DNA of 64,000 bases from CAKVLG01 sp045637805 (GTDB lineage: Bacteria > Bacillota > Clostridia > Christensenellales > UBA1242): contig JAZUAE010000012.1 of NCBI GenBank assembly GCA_045637805.1, forward strand, positions 165,704 through 229,703, read 5' to 3'. The notes beneath the pieces were generated by a model. The model was not told the origin of the DNA. It did not search any database and saw only the letters and a program-made list of their open reading frames with translations. Positions within the stretch are counted from its first letter, which is position 1; every line of letters starts with the position of its first letter. Position numbers and translations under genes: made by a program. This document shows, one piece after another, positions 13,449 to 19,674 of this stretch.

Positions 13449-15989
13449 ATGGCTAAACAAAACAAACTTATAATTGTTGATGGTAACAGTATTTTCTATA
13501 GATCATTTTACGCGCTTCCGCTCCTTAAAAATCCTAAGGGGCAGCCTTGTAATGCTATCTATGGTTTTTTTATTGAGCTGGTTAAAATTATTCAAAATTA
13601 TCAGCCTACACATTTAGCAGTAGCTTTTGATAAATCTAGGTCTAAGCTTAGAAGTGATCTTTATAGCGAATATAAGGCAAACCGTAAGAAAGCTCCTGAT
13701 GAACTTTTATCTCAATTAACACTTATTCGTGAATGCTTGGACGTTGCGGGCGTAAAACACTTTGCAATCGATGGCGTAGAGGGCGACGATGTTGTGGGCT
13801 CACTCGCACGTAGGTTTGAAAAGGAATGTGAAACATTTATTATTTCTTCTGACCGTGACCTCTTTCAGCTCATTAGCGAGCATACTAAAATGCTTTATGT
13901 AAAAAAGGGTATGAGTGATGTGCGTGAGCTTGACCCTAAGGCTCTGTGTGACCTTATGGGGTTTGCGCCTAGCCACGTCGTGGATATAAAAGCCCTTGCT
14001 GGAGATACTTCAGATAACATACCTGGCGTTGAAGGTATAGGTGAGAAGAGCGCTATTGAACTTGTTACGAAATATGGCTCAATAGAGAATATATTGTCGA
14101 ACATTGACGAAATTAAGCCAAGGCAAAAAACTGCGCTACTTGGCAAGGAAGATGTTTGGCAGCTTTGCCGCAAACTGGCGACAATTTATACCGATGCGCC
14201 TTTGGGAGATGTTACTCTTAATGATTTGGTGTACACATATCCGTTTAATCAGGCAACGAAAGAAATGTTCACTGAGTTTGGGTTTAGAACGCTTATAAAT
14301 AAGCCTGAAATTTTTGCAAGCGGAGATAGTAGCGTAGGGCTCGTGAATGTAAGTGTTGACGAAGTGCATGAGCGTAAGCTTGTAAACACAATGTCTGAGC
14401 TTGTCGCTGTGCTTTCTATTATAAAAAAAGAGGGCGAGTGTGCTGTTTATTTTGGAGACGAACTCGAAATTTTTGCAGGCGGAAACGCTTTCACTGTGAA
14501 AGTTGATTTTGACATGTATCGTGAGATCGCGTGCAAGGTGTTAAGTGATAAAAATATCCGCAAATTTGTGTTAGACAATCGCAAAGCACGTGAGTTTGTG
14601 CGTGACTTTTCTTGCGTCTTAGAGGGCGAAATCTTTGACTTCATGATTGCTGACCACTTGCGTTCGGGTAGGGTTATTAAGTCTGAGGAAGACGTTATAG
14701 CTAAACATTCGTCAAAGGACAGGATAATCTTTGACCTTATTCCGCTTTGCCAAGATGCTGAAAAAGACCTTAAGGATAAAAACCTCTATGACCTTTATGT
14801 GAATGTTGAGCTTCCTCTTTCAGAAGTCTTGGACGATATGAGTGTTCAAGGGTTTAAGGTTAAGTGCGGCACTTTTGTTAAGCTTAATACCAAAGTTGAC
14901 CGTGAGCTTGAAAGCCTTAGCAGGGAGATTTGCAAGATGTGCGGCGTGGACTTTAATATTCGTTCACCAAAGCAGCTCGCTGATGTTTTATTTGGCAAGC
15001 TTGGTCTTCCAAATGGCAGCAAAGGCTCGACAAGTATTGATGTTCTCGAGTGGCTGGAAGATAAGCACCCAGTAATCCCGCTAATTATTCGTCATAGAAA
15101 GCTGGGTAAGTTTATGGGTACATATCTCGATGGCTTCCTTCCATATATTTCGGAGGACGGTTTTGTTCATACTATCTTTAATCAGACAATGACTAATACT
15201 GGTAGGCTTTCGTCTTCTGAGCCTAATCTGCAAAATATCCCAGTTAGGAGCGAGGATAGTCAGGAAATACGCGCGCTATTTTGTCCGAGAAGTCTGGATC
15301 ATGTTTTAATCGATGCAGATTATTCGCAAATCGAGCTCAGACTTCTTGCTGCGTTTTCAGGTGATGAGCAAATGATTGATGCCTTTGCAAAGGGTAGGGA
15401 TATTCACACCGAAACAGCATCTAGCGTTTTTGGTGTAAAGCCTGAGCTTGTTACTAGTCAAATGCGTAGAATAGCAAAGGTTGTAAACTTTGGTATTATT
15501 TATGGAATTAGCGGTTTTGGCTTGGCTCAGGACCTTAAGATTACTCCAAAACAAGCAAAAGCATATATCGATTCTTTCTTTGAACTTCATCCAAAAGTTA
15601 AAGAGTATATGGATAAAGTAATATCTGATGCAAAATCTACAGGTAAGGTTTATACCATGCTTGGCAGGTTCCGCAATATTGACGCTGAAATTAATTCACA
15701 TAATTTTATCATACGTAGTGGTGCAGAGCGCGCTGCTCAAAATATGCCGCTTCAGGGCTCTGCCGCAGATATTATAAAGATGGCTATGATTAATGTTTAT
15801 AAGCGCTTAAGGCGTGAAAAACTTGAGGCAAAACTTATTTGCCAAGTGCATGATGAACTAGTTATAGATGCTCCAAAATCTGAAGAGGAAAAAGTAAAGA
15901 AACTTTTGAAAGAGGAAATGGAGAATGTTGTAAGCCTAGCCGTGCCATTAGAAGTGGAAGTGTCGTCGGGGTCCCTTTGGCAACATTAA
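13449..15989 (+). CDS. polA: DNA polymerase I (5' nuclease and polymerase active; proofreading site degenerate)
   Basis: An 846-residue family A polymerase that fills gaps and removes RNA primers. The 5' nuclease domain spans about 1-290: IIVDGNSIFYRSFYA, VEGDDVVGSLARR (about 107) and SSDRDLFQL (about 133). In the 3'-5' exonuclease region (about 300-450) the usual FDTET motif is replaced by CAVYFGDELEIF, and the later Asp/Tyr pattern is also lost, so proofreading should be absent, as in many Firmicutes. The polymerase domain is intact: NTGRLSSSEPNLQNIP, motif A DADYSQIELR (about 622-631), the O helix RRIAKVVNFGIIYG (about 672-685) and motif C VHDE (about 800). ATG 13449 is chosen because it starts the conserved N-terminus. 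Single gene followed by a terminator. Confidence 0.97.
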   Translation: MAKQNKLIIVDGNSIFYRSFYALPLLKNPKGQPCNAIYGFFIELVKIIQNYQPTHLAVAFDKSRSKLRSDLYSEYKANRKKAPDELLSQLTLIRECLDVAGVKHFAIDGVEGDDVVGSLARRFEKECETFIISSDRDLFQLISEHTKMLYVKKGMSDVRELDPKALCDLMGFAPSHVVDIKALAGDTSDNIPGVEGIGEKSAIELVTKYGSIENILSNIDEIKPRQKTALLGKEDVWQLCRKLATIYTDAPLGDVTLNDLVYTYPFNQATKEMFTEFGFRTLINKPEIFASGDSSVGLVNVSVDEVHERKLVNTMSELVAVLSIIKKEGECAVYFGDELEIFAGGNAFTVKVDFDMYREIACKVLSDKNIRKFVLDNRKAREFVRDFSCVLEGEIFDFMIADHLRSGRVIKSEEDVIAKHSSKDRIIFDLIPLCQDAEKDLKDKNLYDLYVNVELPLSEVLDDMSVQGFKVKCGTFVKLNTKVDRELESLSREICKMCGVDFNIRSPKQLADVLFGKLGLPNGSKGSTSIDVLEWLEDKHPVIPLIIRHRKLGKFMGTYLDGFLPYISEDGFVHTIFNQTMTNTGRLSSSEPNLQNIPVRSEDSQEIRALFCPRSLDHVLIDADYSQIELRLLAAFSGDEQMIDAFAKGRDIHTETASSVFGVKPELVTSQMRRIAKVVNFGIIYGISGFGLAQDLKITPKQAKAYIDSFFELHPKVKEYMDKVISDAKSTGKVYTMLGRFRNIDAEINSHNFIIRSGAERAAQNMPLQGSAADIIKMAMINVYKRLRREKLEAKLICQVHDELVIDAPKSEEEKVKKLLKEEMENVVSLAVPLEVEVSSGSLWQH

Positions 15990-15991
15990 TT

Positions 15992-16117
15992 AATCGGGGC
16001 AACAATTCATCATTTTAGTGCAGAAAATCAAAAAAATCCAAACAGTCTTTTACGATTAGTAAACTCCTGTTTGGATTTTTTATTTTCTTTCTAAAATACT
16101 AAATTCTTGCCCCGATT
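15992..16117. terminator. Bidirectional terminator with the TTTACGATTAGTAAA apex, inside an 11-bp inverted repeat
   Basis: AATCCAAACAG...CTGTTTGGATT outer stem with inner TTTACGATTAGTAAA and T tract (about 16036-16082), between convergent genes. It is framed by a perfect inverted repeat AATCGGGGCAA (15992-16002) / TTGCCCCGATT (16107-16117). Confidence 0.8.
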
Positions 16118-16145
16118 GAAATAAACATCAATCTTACAGTGTTGC

Positions 16146-16625
16146 CTAGTAAATGTTTATTAGTGACGTGTGTGTTGATTCTGCATAATAGTAGGCTTGT
16201 TTGGTAATCTCTTCAGGTGAAAGGGGATTTGAAACACTGTCTATTTTATAATTTAGTGGTGCATAAATGTATTCATTATAATTAAAGATACAAAAATCGC
16301 TTGAATCTATTACTTTTTTATCAAGTTCGAAATTTTGTATCAATTTATCATCTAACATAAATTTTTCTTCCAACTCTAAGCTGTTAAAAGTCTTAGAGTT
16401 TTCTTTTGTCAAAAAAGCAATTCGTTTAATGTAAGGAAAGGTTTGTTTTAACTTTGATATACAGTTGTATGCTAATTTTTCAAAAGGACTATAGCTATAG
16501 AAAATAAAAGTTTTATAATTATCAAAGTATATTAGTGGCAATAAGAATTTTTCCAGTTTGTCTTGTAATTGTTTTTCATTTTCTAAGGTGGCGTATCCTA
16601 TAAAAGAGCAAGTATTTGTATTCAT
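16146..16625 (-). CDS. Hypothetical protein, possibly a SLOG/YpsA-like Rossmann fold
   Basis: A 159-residue protein. It begins TCSFIGYATLENEKQLQDKL, with a strand-loop-helix and a Gly at the place where YpsA/DprA-type SLOG proteins bind a nucleotide. It continues with KTFIFYSYSPFEKLAYNCISKL (about 38-59; listed as KTFIFYSYSPFE and KLAYNCISKL), which resembles the 'f.sG.a.GfD..a...v..lk' segment of that family although the usual glycines are missing, and KRIAFLTK. SLOG proteins sense or cleave nucleotide-derived signals; the match here is weak. It is divergent from an XRE regulator, with two copies of a palindromic motif between them. AAAGGAG supports the start. Confidence 0.6.
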   Translation of the reverse strand: MNTNTCSFIGYATLENEKQLQDKLEKFLLPLIYFDNYKTFIFYSYSPFEKLAYNCISKLKQTFPYIKRIAFLTKENSKTFNSLELEEKFMLDDKLIQNFELDKKVIDSSDFCIFNYNEYIYAPLNYKIDSVSNPLSPEEITKQAYYYAESTHTSLINIY

Positions 16626-16677
16626 TTTTTACTCCTTTTCATCTCATATTATTTTTGCATAATCGAAAACAAAAGTC

Positions 16678-16736
16678 AAGGATATATCCCTGAATATTTC
16701 CAAGTGCAAATGATACACTAAAATAAAGGATATATC
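16678..16736. promoter_or_regulatory. Two operator-like repeats AAGGATATATC between divergent genes
   Basis: AAGGATATATC occurs at 16678-16688 and 16726-16736, 48 bases apart; each has the 8-base palindrome GATATATC. TGATACACT-type -10 sequence lies between them (about 16710). The second copy touches the ribosome-site region of the XRE gene. Likely autoregulatory sites for that regulator. Confidence 0.5.
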
Positions 16737-16748
16737 GTGGGGTGAAAA

Positions 16749-16988
16749 ATGAAAGTTACTGATGCAATTACACATAGAATAATTAATTTATGTAAGGAAA
16801 GGGAAATTACACCAAACAAACTTGGCACAATTTCAGGAGTAGAGCCAAGCACAATTACCAGTATATTTTATGGAAAAAGTAAAAATCCAGGAATCGTGAC
16901 AATAAAAAATTTGTGTGATGGTTTTGGTATATCATTATCAGACTTTTTCAATGATGAGATTTTTAAAGATAAAAACCTAGAAGAGTAA
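16749..16988 (+). CDS. XRE-family helix-turn-helix regulator
   Basis: A 79-residue single-domain HTH_3 protein. The five-helix Cro/C1 pattern is complete: RIINLCKEREITPNKLGTISG, then the recognition helix EPSTITSIFYGKSKNP (about 32-47), TIKNLCDGFGISLSDFF (about 51-67), and a short charged tail. Such small XRE proteins are usually repressors of their own or a divergent promoter. The gene diverges from the SLOG-like gene and two AAGGATATATC repeats lie between them. Ribosome site is GGGGTG, six bases before ATG. A short AAAAAGT/ACTTTTTT hairpin follows the stop (about 16988-17014). Confidence 0.85.
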   Translation: MKVTDAITHRIINLCKEREITPNKLGTISGVEPSTITSIFYGKSKNPGIVTIKNLCDGFGISLSDFFNDEIFKDKNLEE

Positions 16989-17014
16989 AAAAGTTTCCGG
17001 TAGGTACTTTTTTG
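16988..17014 (+). terminator. Terminator after the XRE gene
   Basis: AAAAAAGT, loop TTCCGGTAGGT, ACTTTTTT. Confidence 0.6.
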
Positions 17015-17033
17015 TATATAAATATAGGTAATA

Positions 17034-17130
17034 ATGAAGACGCTCACAGATGTTCGCTATGAAGCCGCTACGCTAATGACGAGGCTCAATTCTTTCGCCA
17101 TGAAGAGCAAACTGAAAGTTTGCATGAAGT
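17034..17130 (-). repeat. Left array of mini-hairpins separated by ATGAAG
   Basis: Five ATGAAG-type boxes at 17034, 17059, 17076 (one mismatch), 17100 and 17124, spaced 17-25 bases. The best unit is a 7-bp hairpin GCAAACT-GAA-AGTTTGC (17107-17123) between ATGAAGA and ATGAAGT. Read on the minus strand the units are hairpin + TCTTCAT, the same grammar as the array on the other side of the four-helix-bundle gene. Confidence 0.65.
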
Positions 17131-17176
17131 CAAGAAAATTATACCATTTAAAAATTCAAAAGGATAAATAAAATAA

Positions 17177-17479
17177 ATGTTAACAAAAGAAAATAAATTA
17201 CTACAATTATCAAAAGAATTTGCTATTGATGTTATTGAATGACAAAAACAATTAAAGAATAAAAATGAAAATATCATATCTAATCAAATAGGAAGAAGTG
17301 GCACAAGTATTGGTGCAAATATTAGTGAAGCACAATATGCTCAAGGGAAGGCTGATTTTGTTTCAAAATTAAAGATAGCTTTAAAAGAGTGTAATGAAAC
17401 TTTATACTGGTTAGATCTTGGGCTAAACACAAAATATATAGATGAAAAAGTTTATGAAACTTTAAATAAAAATGTTTAA
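17177..17479 (+). pseudogene. Four-helix-bundle (23S rRNA IVS-type) protein gene, broken by an in-frame TGA and a truncated end
   Basis: Translating through the TGA at 17240-17242 (codon 22) gives about 100 residues of the four-helix-bundle family best known from intervening sequences of 23S rRNA genes. The hallmark is perfect: QIGRSGTSIGANISEAQYA, followed by KADFVSKLKIALKECNETLYW. In relatives the codon 22 position is usually a leucine, and TTA to TGA is a single change. The C-terminus is cut short: homologues go on for some 20-30 residues, and a one-base loss near 17473 would explain it. AAAGGA precedes the ATG. It lies between two inverted hairpin arrays, so it seems part of one element (17034-17641). 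Confidence 0.75.
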
Positions 17480-17560
17480 ATATTAGGGTTTTGCTGATAA
17501 AATCTTGTAAAACCGCTCAAAATTAAAATAACTTTTTAAAGTTACCGTAAGGTCAATAGT

Positions 17561-17641
17561 GTTGCGTCTAGCAACTCTTCATGTCCGATAGGACTCTTCA
17601 TGCGCGTTAGCGTTCTTCATGTATCGTCAGATATTCTTCAT
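17561..17641 (+). repeat. Right array of mini-hairpins separated by TCTTCAT
   Basis: Four units of hairpin + TCTTCAT: GTTGC-gtcta-GCAAC (17561-17575), GTCC-gata-GGAC, CGC-gtta-GCG and GTATC-gtca-GATAT/C-like, with TCTTCAT at 17576, 17595, 17614 and 17635 (period 19, 19, 21). All stems differ in sequence but keep length and a 4-5 base loop, so structure rather than sequence is conserved. Confidence 0.85.
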
Positions 17642-17656
17642 TAACATTTAGACATT

Positions 17657-17686
17657 AAAAAAGAGAGCAATTAGCTCTCTTTTTTA
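17657..17686. terminator. Bidirectional terminator
   Basis: AAAAAAGAGAGC-AATTA-GCTCTCTTTTTT; nearly identical to the terminator at 19549-19578. Confidence 0.85.
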
Positions 17687-17708
17687 TAAATGATGATGTT
17701 GACTTAAT

Positions 17709-18578
17709 TTAACGCTTATTAGAAGTATAAACTAACCCAACAGCGCCAGGTCCGCAGTGTGTGCCGATTACCGGTCCGATGGTCAGGCGTTTTATTTCAA
17801 CCTTGCCGTCAACAACTGGTGCGATTAAGTTTTCAATCATGTCGGCTACTGGTTTGTTTTCAGCGTCTATTATGTAGATAGGGCAGGTAGATTCCTTTAT
17901 ATAGTTATCTGCAAAGTTCTTAGCGATGATGCTTGCAGCTTTTTTAGTACCGTTACCAGCAGCTATTTTAACAATCTTACCCTCGTCAGACACGTGAAGG
18001 ATAGGTTTTATGTTTAAAAGTCCGCCGATTACAGCTGCTGCTGCAGAAAGACGGCCACCACGCTTTAAATGGGTTAAGCTGTCTACCATAAACTGGCAGG
18101 CAACTGTTGGAGCAAACTCTTCGCAGAATGCTAAAAGTTCTTCGTCTGTTGCACCTGCTGCTTTCTTTTTAGCAGCCTCAAGTACAACCAAACCACCACC
18201 AACGCAAATACTCTTTGTATTAAATGTAATAACTTTTCTTTCTGGATATTTTTGTTTAAGCTCGTCAAGGGCAAGTTTCATGTAATTAAATGTACCTGAT
18301 AACTGGTCAGAAAAGTGAATATAGAATATATCTTCGCCAGCTTTGAAAATAGGTTCAAAATAGTTTACATAGTCTGCAGGGTTAAGAGCAGCAGTTAGTG
18401 GCATTGAACCTTCACGTACTCTTTTATAGAAGTGGGCAATAGCCTCTTCATCTTTACCCATATCATAAACCTTTTCCTCGCCATCTAGAATGTAAGGCAT
18501 GCCAAGCACATGAATGCCATATTTCTCAACATCTCTCCAGTCCATTTCGCAATCTGTATCTGTAAATAAAACGCTCAT
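17709..18578 (-). CDS. DegV-family fatty-acid-binding protein
   Basis: The 289-residue protein matches DegV over its full length (typical 280-290). Motifs in order: VLFTDTDCEMDW at the start (the usual 'i.tDs.cdl'), PLTAALNPADYVNYFEPIF (about 59-77), the fatty-acid headgroup site HFSDQLSGTFNYM (about 88-100), FMVDSLTHLKRGGRLSAAAA (about 163-182), NIKPILHV, and the C-terminal GPVIGTHCGPGAVGLVY. DegV (FakB-like) proteins carry fatty acids for FakA kinase, which is not in this window. AAAGGAG supports the start. It is divergent from the gene at 18746. Confidence 0.93.
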   Translation of the reverse strand: MSVLFTDTDCEMDWRDVEKYGIHVLGMPYILDGEEKVYDMGKDEEAIAHFYKRVREGSMPLTAALNPADYVNYFEPIFKAGEDIFYIHFSDQLSGTFNYMKLALDELKQKYPERKVITFNTKSICVGGGLVVLEAAKKKAAGATDEELLAFCEEFAPTVACQFMVDSLTHLKRGGRLSAAAAVIGGLLNIKPILHVSDEGKIVKIAAGNGTKKAASIIAKNFADNYIKESTCPIYIIDAENKPVADMIENLIAPVVDGKVEIKRLTIGPVIGTHCGPGAVGLVYTSNKR

Positions 18579-18707
18579 TAGTATAAACTCCTTTTTTCAA
18601 CAAATTAATATTGTTTGTAGATTTATTATATAACTTTTTAATTCTTTTGGCAAATCTTTTCTACAGTTATTTATTAAATGTTGAACATTTTATTTTGCGT
18701 TTGCATC

Positions 18708-18736
18708 TTGAAAAAGAAGTTGGTGTGTGTTATAAT
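18708..18736 (+). promoter_or_regulatory. Sigma-A promoter giving an apparently leaderless transcript
   Basis: TTGAAA (18708-18713), 17 bases, TATAAT (18731-18736); only nine bases separate the -10 box from the ATG at 18746 and there is no ribosome site. Confidence 0.65.
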
Positions 18737-18745
18737 GTAAGTGTT

Positions 18746-19528
18746 ATGGAAAATTTGAATTTGAACAAAAGAAAATTTAAACTCTATAATGACAATGCGG
18801 AATACGCAGGTGAGGCTATGCGTAACTTTCTTGATTTGTACAGAGGATCGCTTGGCAACAACATTAATAATTGTATTTCACAGATTGAACATACTCATAA
18901 AAATGATATGTATGAAATGCTAATCTTTTTTAAAGACGGCTTGTTTGACGAGTATGGTGCGTTTGCCGTGCCATCAGTTGATTTGAATAAAAACCTTAGC
19001 GATGATGAGATTAAAAAAATTGCATACTCAACGCCTTGTTTTGATAAAATGGCCAAGTTAAATGGTTGGATAGTTGACACGTCGGGCAATATTTATCCTG
19101 CGAAAAATCACCCTAATTTTATCAATTTTTTAACCTTGTTTGGGGTTGATTGTTCATCGTTTATAAGGGTAACTAATGCGCCTATCGGGCTTGCTCCGCT
19201 TAATTTTTCAAGTGCATCGCATTATATTGATGTAGAGAGGAGTGAAGTTTTAACAAAAGAGCAAGTTTTAGCTCTTTATAATTTGAAAAGAATATACGAA
19301 TTAAGATTTGAAAACTGTGCATTAAGACTTCAAGATTATATACTAGACTCAATGCTTGGTGGTTACTTGCATGAAAACGGTGATTTGTATAATATGGACA
19401 ATTTAAAAACCATACAAAAGTATTGTCCTGAAAATTTTAGCGCAAACGAAACATATAAAAACTTTTTGTATTACTCAAAGCATAAAGAGAGTTATGAGGA
19501 GGACTTTGGCGCCGAGCTTAGAATATAG
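18746..19528 (+). CDS. Hypothetical soluble protein
   Basis: I do not recognise this protein of about 260 residues. The longer frame from 18611 runs through a clear promoter and translates to an unlikely hydrophobic leader, so the ATG at 18746 is chosen; it is then almost at the predicted transcription start, without a Shine-Dalgarno sequence. Visible features: basic N-terminus (MENLNLNKRKFKLY), a strand-rich middle (YEMLIFFKDGLFDEYGAFAV) with VDTSGNIYPAKNHPNFINFL (about 112-131), and a helical C-terminal half (LALYNLKRIYELRFENCALR). No membrane segment. Divergent from degV. Confidence 0.65.
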   Translation: MENLNLNKRKFKLYNDNAEYAGEAMRNFLDLYRGSLGNNINNCISQIEHTHKNDMYEMLIFFKDGLFDEYGAFAVPSVDLNKNLSDDEIKKIAYSTPCFDKMAKLNGWIVDTSGNIYPAKNHPNFINFLTLFGVDCSSFIRVTNAPIGLAPLNFSSASHYIDVERSEVLTKEQVLALYNLKRIYELRFENCALRLQDYILDSMLGGYLHENGDLYNMDNLKTIQKYCPENFSANETYKNFLYYSKHKESYEEDFGAELRI

Positions 19529-19548
19529 GTTAGGGCAAGTTGTTATCT

Positions 19549-19578
19549 AAAAAAAGAGAGCGATAAGCTCTCTTTTTT
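19549..19578. terminator. Bidirectional terminator
   Basis: AAAAAAGAGAGC-GATAA-GCTCTCTTTTTT between convergent genes; a near-copy of 17657-17686. Confidence 0.85.
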
Positions 19579-19594
19579 AGATATAAATATATTA

Positions 19595-19632
19595 ATGAAG
19601 AGTCCTAACGGACATAAAGAGCGATGTTTCGC
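19595..19632. repeat. Orphan fragment of the ATGAAG mini-hairpin array
   Basis: ATGAAGA + GTCC-taac-GGAC + ATAAAGA + GCGA-tgtt-TCGC: two hairpins with 4-base loops joined by the same box as in the arrays at 17034-17130 and 17561-17641. The GTCC/GGAC stem is the same as in the right array. No four-helix-bundle gene is next to it. Confidence 0.65.
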
Positions 19633-19674
19633 GCTCTCTACCGAACCGCGTGCGAATATTCACCGCATCTTGAC

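Noticed and set aside
17034..17641. CRISPR array
   Set aside because: Repeats are only 7 bases, units are 17-25 bases with self-complementary spacers, and no cas gene is present.
18611..18745. Longer N-terminus for the gene at 18746
   Set aside because: The extra 45 codons run through a TTGAAA-17-TATAAT promoter and give an implausible hydrophobic leader; no ribosome site at 18611.
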